Source of the DNA: Alphaproteobacteria bacterium
Lineage (GTDB): Bacteria; Pseudomonadota; Alphaproteobacteria; Micropepsales; Micropepsaceae
Direction of reading: 5' to 3'
DNA: 40,538 nucleotides
Assembly (NCBI GenBank): GCA_947482125.1
Contig: CANKIV010000003.1
Location: 1 to 40,538 of the forward strand
The position numbers were made by a program, and so were the translations under genes. The notes under the pieces are model-generated. The model was not told the DNA's origin, searched no databases, and saw nothing but the letters and a program-made list of their open reading frames with translations. Shown one piece after another: positions 7,799 through 16,411 of this stretch (its first letter is position 1; each line of letters begins with the position of its first letter).

Positions 7799-8151
7799 GC
7801 GCGCAGCCGTTTTTTGGGTGGGCAGCAGCCGGTGGCGACGGATGCCAGCGGCGCACAGATTTCGGGGCGTCCGCCGCAGCAATCTTCCGTCAAGAACACC
7901 AGGAGGGCGCTCATCGCGTCGAAATCCGCCGCATAGATGATGGAGCGTCCGTCGCGGCGGGCGCGGATCAGGCCGGCGTTGGACAGGAGCAGAAGCTGCG
8001 CCGACATGGTGTTGGGCGCGGTCTTGAGCTTGCGGGCGATATCGCCTGCCGCCATGCCGTCCGGCCCGCACCGAACCAGCAGGCGAAACACCGCCAGCCG
8101 CCCGTCCTGCGCCAGTGCCGAGAGTTTCTGAACGGCTTTTTCCGATTCCAT
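7795..8151 (-). CDS. arsR: ArsR-family arsenite-responsive repressor
   Basis: A 118-residue winged-helix metalloregulator. The recognition region is MAAGDIARKLKTAPNTMSAQ (residues 33-52), followed by the wing ARRDGRSIIYAAD. The C-terminus is cysteine-rich: Cys91-Cys92, Cys99 and Cys109-Cys110, suitable for trivalent arsenic. It is the first gene of the operon and its own repression target by analogy. The ATG lies inside an imperfect palindrome and about seven bases after a predicted -10, so the mRNA is probably leaderless. The stop overlaps the next gene's start by four bases. Confidence 0.92.
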   Translation of the reverse strand: MESEKAVQKLSALAQDGRLAVFRLLVRCGPDGMAAGDIARKLKTAPNTMSAQLLLLSNAGLIRARRDGRSIIYAADFDAMSALLVFLTEDCCGGRPEICAPLASVATGCCPPKKRLRA

Positions 8152-8186
8152 ATTTCATAGATTATGGAAATATGGACGCAAGTCAA
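8150..8186 (-). promoter_or_regulatory. arsR promoter and overlapping palindromic operator
   Basis: On the minus strand TTGACT (8186-8181) is followed after 16 bases by TAATCT (8164-8159), which would start transcription near 8152, one base before the arsR ATG. The imperfect inverted repeat ATATTTCATA-gat-TATGGAAATAT (8150-8173) covers the -10, start site and start codon, as expected of an ArsR autorepression operator. Confidence 0.6.
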
Positions 8187-8263
8187 TCCTGCAGACCGCG
8201 ATCAGGCCGAGATGTCGAGCTGCCTGCCCAGATCGCTTGCAGGAGACCGGCTGATGTCCGTGT

Positions 8264-9538
8264 TCAGGCCGTCGCGGCCAGGGCCTCGGCAAAGCGCCCG
8301 GGCAGCTTCGCGCCGGTGAAATCCGCCCCTTCGATCTCGGTGTCGCGCATGTCGGCGTCGCCGAGATTGGCGTAGGAGGCATCGCAGCCCGACAGGCGGG
8401 CGCGGCGCAAATCCGAACCGCGGAAATCGGCATAGCGGGCCTGGGCATTGTCCAGCCGCGCCGGCAGCAGGCGTCCGCCCGCGATCATCAGCGGGCCCAG
8501 CTTGGTGTCGCGCAGGTCGGCATGGTTGAGCTGCGCGCCCGAAAGATTGACGCCGCGCAGGTCCGCGCCGCCCAGCTTGGCCGAGCGCAGGTCGCAGCCC
8601 GCCAGGTTGGAGCCTTGCAGCGAGGCGCCTTCCAGGTTGACGCCATAGAACAGCGCGTCGGGCGCGATCAGGGCGGTGAGCATGCGGTGGGAAAGGGAGG
8701 TGACGTGGCGCAGGTCCATGCCGGTGAGGTCGGCGGGCTTGCCGTCGCGGCCATTGCTTTCGGCCCAGCGGGTATGGTCTTCCAGCAGCTTGTCGACGAT
8801 CAGCACCTGGTTGACGTCGGGCACGGCCGCTTCGGTGAGGATCTTGCTCATGTCCGCGCCATGGGTGGTGGCGAAATCCATGGTCGCGCCGATCAGGATG
8901 CAGCCCGCCATGTCGGCGCCGGTCAGGTTGCAGCCCGACAGGTCGGCATTTTCCAGGTTGGCGCCGGTCAGGCGGGCCTGGCGCAGGTTGGCGCGGGTCA
9001 GGCGGCAGCCCTTCATGATGGCGTCGGTGAAATCGGCCTGCACCGCCATGGCGCCGGTCATCTTGGCGCCCGACAGGTTGGCGCTGTTCATCATCGCCGC
9101 CGGCAATTCCGAAGCGCCGATGTCATGCTGCAGCACGCGCAGGTTTCCGTATTTGTCCTTTTCCGCGATGGTGCCTTCGCGCAGGTCCGCCTCGTAGAGA
9201 TCGGTGCCGATCAGGTTGGCGCCGCGCAAGGATGCCCCGCGCATGTCGGCGCGACGCATCGAGGCGCCGGAAAGATTGCAGCGGCGCAGGTCGGCGCCGA
9301 AGAAGCTGGCCGTGTCGAGCTTGGCGCCGGCGAAATTGGTTTCTTCCATCACCGCGCCGGTGAAGTCGGCATCGGCCAGGTTTCGCCCCGCCAGGTCGAG
9401 GCCGGAGACATCGCAGAAGGCGAACACGGCGCGCGCCCCGCCCATGCGGCCGGAATAGAGCATTTCGTGGCGCGCGATGGCCGCGCTCACGTCCTTTTGG
9501 GTCAGCTTGGCGAAGCCTGTATGGCGGGCGCTGGTCAT
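8264..9538 (-). CDS. Large pentapeptide-repeat protein
   Basis: A 424-residue protein dominated by tandem A(D/N)LxX pentapeptides, which form a right-handed quadrilateral beta-helix. Repeats cover roughly residues 45-160, 180-260 and 315-415. The blocks are separated by two non-repeat inserts, around the AEKDKYGNLRVLQHDIG and DVNQVLIVDKLLEDHTRWA segments. The N-terminal 40 residues (TGFAKLTQKDVSAAIARHE...) are non-repeat. No signal peptide or membrane segment is seen. The start at 9538 is chosen because the upstream extension is proline/glycine-rich and non-repeat; no clear ribosome binding site is visible. Function is unknown; small family members mimic DNA against gyrase, but nothing here shows that. 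Confidence 0.85.
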   Translation of the reverse strand: MTSARHTGFAKLTQKDVSAAIARHEMLYSGRMGGARAVFAFCDVSGLDLAGRNLADADFTGAVMEETNFAGAKLDTASFFGADLRRCNLSGASMRRADMRGASLRGANLIGTDLYEADLREGTIAEKDKYGNLRVLQHDIGASELPAAMMNSANLSGAKMTGAMAVQADFTDAIMKGCRLTRANLRQARLTGANLENADLSGCNLTGADMAGCILIGATMDFATTHGADMSKILTEAAVPDVNQVLIVDKLLEDHTRWAESNGRDGKPADLTGMDLRHVTSLSHRMLTALIAPDALFYGVNLEGASLQGSNLAGCDLRSAKLGGADLRGVNLSGAQLNHADLRDTKLGPLMIAGGRLLPARLDNAQARYADFRGSDLRRARLSGCDASYANLGDADMRDTEIEGADFTGAKLPGRFAEALAATA

Positions 9539-9904
9539 GTCAAAAAATTCACGGGTTGAGGCTTTTCTCCCCCGATTTTGCGCGTCCAGACCTAATGTCC
9601 CATTAATAAGCGCGCCAATGCCCGGTAATAAGCCGGCCAAGGCCCCGTTTCGCCGGAGTTATTTGGGGGGCGGGGGCGCTCCACGCGCGAAATTTGCTGT
9701 TGAACCGGGACCATAGCCGGGTACAAAGGCGCTGGCAGGACCCCTTAGACCCCCATTGGGGCGGCGGGTGTCCTGGCACAGGACAAACGGGTGGGCTGCC
9801 GGCGATTTCGACGCCAGGTGGCGGGTTCGGATGCGGACCTTCCCTACAGGCAATGCCGGGACCACGACCGTGAGCCTAGTGCAGGAATTTTGAAAGAGGT
9901 TGCG
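9539..9904. promoter_or_regulatory. Divergent intergenic region between the pentapeptide and autotransporter genes
   Basis: No gene is visible in 366 bases. It must carry both divergent promoters. A perfect seven-base inverted repeat, TGTCCTG-gca-CAGGACA (9769-9785), lies about 120 bases before the autotransporter start and could be a regulator site. I recognise no further element. Confidence 0.4.
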
Positions 9905-12900
9905 TTGACCAAGCACCGTTTGATGCTTTCCGCCGCTGCGGCTGCCCTGCTGGCGGCCGTTCCCGCCGCGCGCGCCGACATCACCGTCTCCACCAACACC
10001 ACCGCGCCGCTGTCCACCAGCACATCCGGCAACATCATCATCGCGGCCACCGGCGGCATTGGCATCACCACCGCGGCCATCGCGGCGGCGACGATCGGCT
10101 CCAACCATTCGTTGAACAATGGCGGCTTTCTCGCCAACACCGGCACCAGCGACGCCATTGGCGTGGCGATCAACACCTCCGCCGGCAATATCTTTCCCAA
10201 TTCGGCAGGCCTGACCTCAACCGGCACGATCGATCTTGCCGGGGCCGGCGCCGGCAAGAAGGGCATCTATGTCTATGGCGGCAAGACCCTGTATGCCCCC
10301 ATCACCCTGACGTCGCTGACCGCCAGCACCGTCGGCGCCCAGGTCACCGCCACCCAATCCAGCATGCTGATCCAGGGCGACAGTTCCGTCGCCTTCCATC
10401 TGGCCTCGGACACCACGATCACCAGCAACATCCTGTTCGGCGGCGGCGGCGTCATCCAGAACGCCGCCCAAGGGTCCACCCAGTCCAATTCGGTCATCTT
10501 CTTTCTCGACGGCAAGGTGAACGGCAACTTCGTCAACAGCGGCGCCCTGTCGGGCGCCGGCCCCGGCCTGATCGGCATCCAGGTCAATGGCGGCATCAAT
10601 TCCTGCGCCAGCGATGCGGGCAAGCCCGCGGGCTTTGCCTGCCCCACCGTTTCGGGCGGCAGCTTCGTCAATTCCGGCGCCATCTCGCTGGTCGGCACCG
10701 GCACGCCCAATGCGCGCGGCGGCAATGCGGAAAGCGGCTCGGCCATCGTCATCGCCAGCTCCATCGCCGGCGGCTTCGTCAATGCCGGTCCGGGCACCTC
10801 CAGCAACATTCCCACGGCGCTGATCTCGTCCAACGGCATCGTCAACGCCACCGTGGTGGCGCCGACCTTCCTGATCGATCCGGCCAGGTCGGTGTCCGCC
10901 ACCACGCTCACCCCGCGCGGTTCGGCCATCCTGGGGCCGGTCACCGCCGACATTGATGCGGTCAATCCCGGCTATTCCTTCATCAACCGCGGCAACATCT
11001 ACGCCCAGCCGATGGATCCGCAGCTGTCCACCGCGGCCCTGGTGATCCAGGGCACCAGCAGCGCCATCGTCACCTGCCTCAGCGCCTCGGTGGGTACTTG
11101 CACCGGCGTCAACGCCAATCCGGCGCTGAACACCGGCGGCTTCCTCAGCACCGGCGACATCACGGCCCTGGCCGCGACCAACATCACCAACCGCAACGCC
11201 GGGACCATCTCGGCCACCGCCATGTATATCGGTGACTTCGCCACCGTTCCGCGCATCGACATCATGAAGCAGACCGTCGGCGGCACCACCTTGACGCCGG
11301 GCTCGATCACCGCCGGGGTCTCGGGCGTGGGACAGGGCAGCGCCACGGCTTTGACCATCGCCACCAACGCGGTGGTCCCTGCCATCAATATCGGCCGCGG
11401 CGCCACCATAACCGCCACCGCGGAAACCAATACCACCACGCCGGCCCGTGACGTGGCCACCGCCACCACGCCCTTCACGCTGCTCTCGCAGGCCATTGTG
11501 GACCAGTCCGGCAGCCTCAAGCTGATCAACAATGCCGGCACCGTCAAAGCCGCCAACACGCCCCTGACGCCCCAGGCGGGCACGGTGGTGGTCAACATCC
11601 AGCGCGCCATTGACCTGTCGTCCTCCACCACCGGCGGCACCACCGTCAACAATAGCGGCGTCCTCCTGGGCGACGTGCTGTTCAGCTCGGCCGGCAACGG
11701 CAACACGCTGAATGTCGGCAATACCGGCGCGGCTGGCACGGCCAACGCCACCGGCGTGATCAACACACCCACCAACTATGCGGTGGTGGGCGAATCCTTC
11801 ACCAGCCGCCCGAGCAACGGCGCGCCGACCACCGGCGCGACCCTGCTGACCTTCGGCTCTGGCCAGGGTCACCGGCTGCATGTCGGCGGCTATGGTTATG
11901 TCAACGCCGACATCCGCGCCGGCGTCAGCGCGCTGGATGTGCAGGTGGACAATAACGGCCAGCTTTTCATCGCCAACACCGCCACCTCGCTGCAGGCCAA
12001 CAACTTCTTCACCCAGACGAATGCCACTGTCGGCCTGTCCATCGCCCAGGCCAATCTCAACAGCCTGAATCCGGTGGTGCAGGCCAACAACGTCAATATT
12101 TCGGGCGCCCAGCTGGCGCTGCAGTTCGGCACCTTCATTTCCTCGGGCTTCACCGCCGCCTCGGTCGCCGCCCCCACGGTGCAGACCGTCACACTTTTCC
12201 GCGCTCCGGTCCTGACCGACACCTCCCTGGCGGACCAGAATGCGCTGCTGGGCCAGAACACGCCCTTCCTGTTCGAAACCCCGGCGGAAAGCCGGATCGC
12301 GCCCTTGGCGCTCGGCACCTCCGGTGGCCAGACGACCCTGGTGCTGCAGCTCAAGCCGCGTTCGGTCAACGCGCTGAACGCTGATGGCTCGCCGGGCCTC
12401 AACCTGTCGGGCGACGCCCGGAACCAGTTCCCCTTCATTGCGGCGGCGCTTTCCACCGACAACGACCTGGGCGCGGCGGTGGCCACCAGCATGACCGTCT
12501 ACAACACGCCCAACGTGGCTTCGAGCGGCATCAATGTGCTGGCCAGCCAGCAGCAGGCCTCGCAGGTCTTCTCGCAATTCTCGCCTGACGTTTCGGGCGG
12601 CACGCGCGAAATCGCCATCCTGATCACCGACCAGGCCACCGGCCCGGTGGCGGCGCGCCAGCGCCTGCTGCGCCAGTATGGCAAGGTGCCGGGCGAAATG
12701 ACGCTCTGGGCCGAGGAGTTCACCGGCCAGATCAACAACAAGGGCCGGGTTGGCGGCTCGGGCACGCTGTCCTCCTACAAGGATCACGGCTTCGGCTTCG
12801 CGCTGGGCGTGGATGGCGGGTCCCCGCGCAACGGCTGGTACGGCGGCGCCTTCACTTTCTATACCGGCGATGTCTCCCAGCAGCTGCCGCGCGCCACCAA

Positions 12901-13558
12901 GACCAACACCCAGTGGTTCATGCTGACCGGCTATACCCATTGGCAGGGCCGCAAGGTGTTCCTGGACACCCAGCTCAGCGCCGCTTACGGCCAGCTCAAC
13001 ACCACCCGTCCGCTGGCGGTGGCCGGCACGACGCGCATCGCCGAGAGCAAGCGCGCCGCCGCGATGGGCGCGATCGGCGCCAAGGGCGGCGTGATGCTGA
13101 AGTTCCTGGGCATCGACACCGACCCCTATATCAGCTTCGACGGCCTGACCATGCGCGAAGAGGGCTATATTGAAACCGGCGGCGGTCCGGGCTTCAACCT
13201 GCAGGTCGGCTCCTACTACGCCAACTCGGCGCGCACCGCGCTGGGCGTGGACTTCAAGAAATCGGTGTCGGTATGGGGCATGGACCTGACGCCTGGCGGG
13301 CGGGTCGGCTATCGCTACGAACTTCTGGGCCAGCCGGTGAAGGTCAAGGCCGGTTTCGAATCCACCGGCGGCCTGGGCACGGCCGGCAATGTCCTGACCT
13401 TCGTCGGTCCCGATCCGGACAAGGGCAACGTGCTTGCGGGCGCCAGCCTGGGCCTGGGCACCGACACCTGGCATGTGGGCGTGAATTACGACTGGGTGCG
13501 CGGCAACAACGGCTCGACCACCCAGGTCGGCATCATCAGCGTGCTGGGCAAAATCTAA
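9905..13558 (+). CDS. Type V autotransporter with C-terminal beta-barrel
   Basis: A 1217-residue outer-membrane autotransporter. It begins at TTG 9905, five bases after AGAGG (9895-9899), giving a signal peptide (TKHRLMLSAAAAALLAAVPAARA) with a basic n-region; longer frames lack this. Residues about 25-900 form a Gly/Ser/Thr/Asn-rich passenger, probably a beta-helix, with repeated FVNSGA- and FINRGN-type motifs. The last roughly 280 residues are an autotransporter barrel, from EMTLWAEEFTGQINNKGRV through GYTHWQGRKVFLDTQLSAAYGQ to the terminal strands. It ends in Gly-Lys-Ile rather than the usual aromatic residue. The passenger has only one obvious cysteine-containing segment. Function is probably adhesion or surface display; no protease motif was seen. 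A strong terminator follows. Confidence 0.88.
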   Translation: MTKHRLMLSAAAAALLAAVPAARADITVSTNTTAPLSTSTSGNIIIAATGGIGITTAAIAAATIGSNHSLNNGGFLANTGTSDAIGVAINTSAGNIFPNSAGLTSTGTIDLAGAGAGKKGIYVYGGKTLYAPITLTSLTASTVGAQVTATQSSMLIQGDSSVAFHLASDTTITSNILFGGGGVIQNAAQGSTQSNSVIFFLDGKVNGNFVNSGALSGAGPGLIGIQVNGGINSCASDAGKPAGFACPTVSGGSFVNSGAISLVGTGTPNARGGNAESGSAIVIASSIAGGFVNAGPGTSSNIPTALISSNGIVNATVVAPTFLIDPARSVSATTLTPRGSAILGPVTADIDAVNPGYSFINRGNIYAQPMDPQLSTAALVIQGTSSAIVTCLSASVGTCTGVNANPALNTGGFLSTGDITALAATNITNRNAGTISATAMYIGDFATVPRIDIMKQTVGGTTLTPGSITAGVSGVGQGSATALTIATNAVVPAINIGRGATITATAETNTTTPARDVATATTPFTLLSQAIVDQSGSLKLINNAGTVKAANTPLTPQAGTVVVNIQRAIDLSSSTTGGTTVNNSGVLLGDVLFSSAGNGNTLNVGNTGAAGTANATGVINTPTNYAVVGESFTSRPSNGAPTTGATLLTFGSGQGHRLHVGGYGYVNADIRAGVSALDVQVDNNGQLFIANTATSLQANNFFTQTNATVGLSIAQANLNSLNPVVQANNVNISGAQLALQFGTFISSGFTAASVAAPTVQTVTLFRAPVLTDTSLADQNALLGQNTPFLFETPAESRIAPLALGTSGGQTTLVLQLKPRSVNALNADGSPGLNLSGDARNQFPFIAAALSTDNDLGAAVATSMTVYNTPNVASSGINVLASQQQASQVFSQFSPDVSGGTREIAILITDQATGPVAARQRLLRQYGKVPGEMTLWAEEFTGQINNKGRVGGSGTLSSYKDHGFGFALGVDGGSPRNGWYGGAFTFYTGDVSQQLPRATKTNTQWFMLTGYTHWQGRKVFLDTQLSAAYGQLNTTRPLAVAGTTRIAESKRAAAMGAIGAKGGVMLKFLGIDTDPYISFDGLTMREEGYIETGGGPGFNLQVGSYYANSARTALGVDFKKSVSVWGMDLTPGGRVGYRYELLGQPVKVKAGFESTGGLGTAGNVLTFVGPDPDKGNVLAGASLGLGTDTWHVGVNYDWVRGNNGSTTQVGIISVLGKI

Positions 13559-13576
13559 AAAACATTCGCGAAAAGA

Positions 13577-13609
13577 CAAAACCCGCCGTCGCAAGACGGC
13601 GGGTTTTTT
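13577..13609 (+). terminator. Rho-independent terminator of the autotransporter gene
   Basis: ACCCGCCGTC (13581-13590), loop GCAA, GACGGCGGGT, then a T-run; the stem is perfect. Confidence 0.93.
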
Positions 13610-13696
13610 GTTCGTAGCCACAGGGGTGTTGATGTGGTCACAAATCCGCCCAAGATGACGGGCGAAGATCGCCGCACAAGCCAAAGGGGGATTTCC

Positions 13697-14566
13697 ATGA
13701 AGACTATTGCCGTCGCCATTATCGCGTTGCTGGCCGCATCCAGCGGCGCCATCGCCCAGACCTCGGTTTCGCCCAGCGAGGCGGAATCCCGCCCCGAAAG
13801 CATGGCCGTGGGGCCGGACGGCACGCTGTATCTGGGCTCGCAGAAGGACGCGCGGATCTACCGCGCGGCGCCCGGCCAGGCCGTGGCCCAGCAGTTCATC
13901 GACATGCGCCCCTCGGCCTTCGTGCTTGGCGTCCTGGCCGACGGGCCTTCCAACACGCTGTGGGCCTGCGAGATGGTCAGCATGAACCGCGGCTCGCCGC
14001 TGCTGAAAGGCAAGGGCATACTGCGCAGCTTCGACCTGAAGACCGGCGCGCCGAAGGTGAATATCCCGCTGCCCGAGGAAACCAACATCTGCAATGATTT
14101 CGTCGTCGGCCCGGACAAGGCGCTGTATGTCGCCGACACCTCCAACGCCAAGATCCTGCGCCTGCGCCCCGGCGCAGCCAGCTTTGAAATCGTGAGCCAC
14201 AATTCGGCGCTGTATGGCGCCGACGGCCTCACCTTCCTGGACGGGCAGCTTTACGTGAACACGGTGTGGGCGGGCGGCCTCTACCGCATTCCGGACGCCA
14301 CCTCCGCCAAGCCGGGCAACCCGGTGCAGGTCCACACCCCGCGCGTGCTCAAGTCGCCCGACGGCATGCGGGCGCAGGGCGGGGTGATGTACCTGGCCGA
14401 AAGCGGCAACGGCACCGTCAGCGCCGTCACGGTGAAGGACGACGTCGCCACCCTGAAGACGCTCAGGACCGGTCTTGAAGGGCCCTGCGCGCTGGAGCCG
14501 CACGGCAAGACGTTGTGGGTGGTGGAGCGGCCCGCCAGCCGCGTGACGGCGGTGCCGATCCCCTGA
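13697..14566 (+). CDS. Secreted SMP-30/gluconolactonase-like beta-propeller protein
   Basis: A 289-residue exported protein. The start at 13697 follows AAAGGGGG and opens a signal peptide (MKTIAVAIIALLAASSGAIA, cleaved near AQT). The mature part shows propeller blades with motifs such as PESMAVGPDGTLYLGS, NDFVVGPDKALYVADTSNA, GADGLTFLDGQLYVNT and GVMYLAESGNGTVS. These match the SMP-30/gluconolactonase/LRE or NHL-like superfamily. Such proteins include lactonases, but metal ligands cannot be assigned confidently here, so function is open. It is monocistronic, between two strong terminators. Confidence 0.7.
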   Translation: MKTIAVAIIALLAASSGAIAQTSVSPSEAESRPESMAVGPDGTLYLGSQKDARIYRAAPGQAVAQQFIDMRPSAFVLGVLADGPSNTLWACEMVSMNRGSPLLKGKGILRSFDLKTGAPKVNIPLPEETNICNDFVVGPDKALYVADTSNAKILRLRPGAASFEIVSHNSALYGADGLTFLDGQLYVNTVWAGGLYRIPDATSAKPGNPVQVHTPRVLKSPDGMRAQGGVMYLAESGNGTVSAVTVKDDVATLKTLRTGLEGPCALEPHGKTLWVVERPASRVTAVPIP

Positions 14567-14587
14567 ACCTGGAAACAGCCGTAAAAT

Positions 14588-14619
14588 GAAAAACCCCGCC
14601 AGCGATGGTGGGGTTTTTT
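14588..14619 (+). terminator. Rho-independent terminator after the SMP-30-like gene
   Basis: AAACCCCGCC (14591-14600) pairs with GGTGGGGTTT (14607-14616), followed by T residues. Confidence 0.88.
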
Positions 14620-14625
14620 GTCGGT

Positions 14626-14747
14626 GTCATTCCCGGCGAGCATCGCGAGCGATGCGAGGGAAGGGAATCCAGGCGGTGCCGTTCGCGCAGGTTTAAATGC
14701 CTGGATTCCCTTCCCCTCGGCGCAAGCGCGCCTCGGCCGGGAATGAC
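14626..14747. repeat. Dispersed palindromic intergenic repeat, copy 1
   Basis: A 122-base element bounded by GTCATTCCCGGC and its complement GCCGGGAATGAC. The internal arms share GAGGGAAGGGAATCCAGGC-type sequence with the complementary GCCTGGATTCCCTTCCCCTC, so the whole folds as a long hairpin. A second copy is at 21745-21876. It lies between two convergent genes. The structure resembles short non-autonomous palindromic repeats common in alphaproteobacterial genomes. Confidence 0.85.
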
Positions 14748-14756
14748 AGGATGAGG

Positions 14757-15215
14757 TTACCAGCTTCCGGTGTTGGGCATGGAGGCCCAGGGTTCTTTGG
14801 GGGGCAGGGTGCCTTCCTGCAAAAGCTCGATGGAGATGCCGTCGGGCGAGCGGATGAAGGCCATGTGGCCGTCGCGCGGCGGGCGGTTGATGGTGACACC
14901 GCCGTCCATCAGCTTCTGGCACACCGCATAGATGTCCCCCACGCGATAGGCGAGATGCCCGAAATTGCGCCCGCCGGCATACCCCTTCTCGTCCCAGTTA
15001 TAGGTGAGCTCGATCACCGGGCTCTCGGCGGCCAGCTCGGTGCTGGCCTCGGCCCGGATGCGTTTGGCGTCATCGGGCGTGGCCAGAAACACCAATGTAA
15101 ACCGGCCTTTTTCGTTCTCCATGCGGCGGACCTCCACCAGCCCCAGCTTGCCCACGTAGAAATCCAGCGAGGCGTCCAGGTCGGAAACACGCACCATGGT
15201 ATGCAGATATCGCAT
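14757..15215 (-). CDS. gloA: Lactoylglutathione lyase (glyoxalase I), VOC family
   Basis: A 152-residue metalloenzyme that converts the methylglyoxal-glutathione hemithioacetal to S-lactoylglutathione. The fold begins [20 protein letters not shown]. Metal ligands fit His5, Glu69 (VIELTYN), His87 (FGHLAY) and Glu130 (GISIELL). The [13 protein letters not shown] and [12 protein letters not shown] segments are typical of GloA. It is monocistronic on the minus strand and convergent with the SMP-30-like gene across the palindromic repeat. Confidence 0.92.
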   Translation of the reverse strand: MRYLHTMVRVSDLDASLDFYVGKLGLVEVRRMENEKGRFTLVFLATPDDAKRIRAEASTELAAESPVIELTYNWDEKGYAGGRNFGHLAYRVGDIYAVCQKLMDGGVTINRPPRDGHMAFIRSPDGISIELLQEGTLPPKEPWASMPNTGSW

Positions 15216-15742
15216 TGATCATTCGTCCTTCGTGATTGTCGCAAGAATCCTTATCGCCGTTCGCCGGCGCATGACATCGCCAAGCATCGCCAACAAATGA
15301 GACAAAGCAACAATGTCGCAAGGGAACCTGCGGCTTGCAAAAAAACGATGCATTCCTGTGCGCCGCTGCACACGAAATCGCGACTGCCGGATGCATGAGT
15401 CTATACGCAAAATTACGAATTCCATCATTGCTTCCGAGGTTTAACCTCGACCAAAGCCCATGTTGCAGATGCGAAGTGAGCAGCCGCAAAATGCATCAAC
15501 TGTCGTGGGGAAAAGCTTTGCCTCCGACAGGGATAGTGGGATGATGAGAGGGCTGCGGGAGAAGGAACAGTTATGCCTCTTGCAAAGAGCATAACCGATT
15601 GCTTTAAAAGCGGCCGGCAAGGCGCCAGTCATAGGCGCCAGGTTGGGTAAACTTCGGGTTTAGACTTAAATCGATCTCGAAGAGTTTTTGTCGGACCGGG
15701 CGCAGCAGGTGCCGGGTCTTTTCCTGTCTTGAGTGAGAGCGC
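15216..15742. promoter_or_regulatory. 527-base intergenic region upstream of tonB
   Basis: No credible gene is seen. The region is more AT-rich than its surroundings. It contains a GGCGCC-agtcata-GGCGCC inverted repeat (15621-15639) and a hairpin of GACC(G)GG and CCGGGTC arms (15694-15718) followed by a short T stretch (TCTTTTCC) just before the TonB ribosome binding site. The latter could be a leader attenuator. Promoters for gloA (leftward) and the TonB operon (rightward) must lie here; I could not define them. Confidence 0.35.
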
Positions 15743-16366
15743 ATGGAACGTCCAAATCATCTGCACATCGAAGAGAAGAGCGCCGCCAGCCGCGCCAGCA
15801 GCGTCGCCATCGTGGCCGCCATTCATGTCGTTGCCATCCTCGGCCTGGTCGCCGCCCTGAACCAGGGTGCGATCATGGAACAGCTGGCCGACATCAAGGC
15901 GACCGTCGAAGCGGAAAAGACACCGCCCAAGGCCCCGCCGCCGCCGCCGCCGGATCTGGTGAAGCCGCCGCCGCCGGTCGCCATCGTTCCCGACTTCACG
16001 GTCGCCACCGCGCCGCCGCCCGCCGCCGTCACCACCGCGCCCAAGCCGCCGCCGGCCCCGCCGAAGGCCGTGGCCAGCAGCGACCCGCTGCGCCCCATCG
16101 CCCGCACGCGCACCCTGCCGCCCTATCCGCCGATCTCGGTGCGCCTGAATGAATCGGGCACCACCCTGATGGAAGTCCACATCACCACCGAAGGTAATGT
16201 GGACGACTGCAAGGTCATCACCTCCTCCAGCTCGGAACGCCTCGACCAGGCCGCCTGCGATCACGTCAAGCGCGTGTGGCGCTGGCAGCCGCCGACCAAC
16301 CAGGGCGCCCCCATCGCCGTTTCGACCCGCGTCTCGGTCAAATGGGACCTTAAAGACGCCAGGTAA
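15743..16366 (+). CDS. tonB: TonB-family energy transducer
   Basis: A 207-residue periplasm-spanning protein that couples the ExbBD proton channel to TonB-dependent outer-membrane receptors. It has a short cytoplasmic N-terminus, one membrane helix around residues 19-40, a proline-rich linker (about 58-110) and a TonB C-terminal domain (about 115-207). The last contains RTLPPYPPISVRLNESGTT, EVHITTEGNVDDCKV and VKRVWRWQPPTNQGAPIAV. The paired cysteines in the domain are seen in many alphaproteobacterial TonB homologues. It is first in an operon with exbB and two exbD genes. Confidence 0.9.
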   Translation: MERPNHLHIEEKSAASRASSVAIVAAIHVVAILGLVAALNQGAIMEQLADIKATVEAEKTPPKAPPPPPPDLVKPPPPVAIVPDFTVATAPPPAAVTTAPKPPPAPPKAVASSDPLRPIARTRTLPPYPPISVRLNESGTTLMEVHITTEGNVDDCKVITSSSSERLDQAACDHVKRVWRWQPPTNQGAPIAVSTRVSVKWDLKDAR

Positions 16367-16411
16367 TCCTCATCTCACCTCATTAATCTGAATTTTCACG
16401 GAGTAAGAAAA

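Noticed and set aside
10217-14503. A 1428-codon open frame on the minus strand across the autotransporter and SMP-30-like genes
   Set aside because: It is a shadow of the very GC-rich plus-strand genes: low-complexity Gly/Ala/Arg/His composition, no domain, and it crosses a strong terminator and two real genes.
15335-15544. A 69-codon plus-strand frame upstream of tonB
   Set aside because: No ribosome binding site, mixed composition and no recognisable motif; treated as intergenic.
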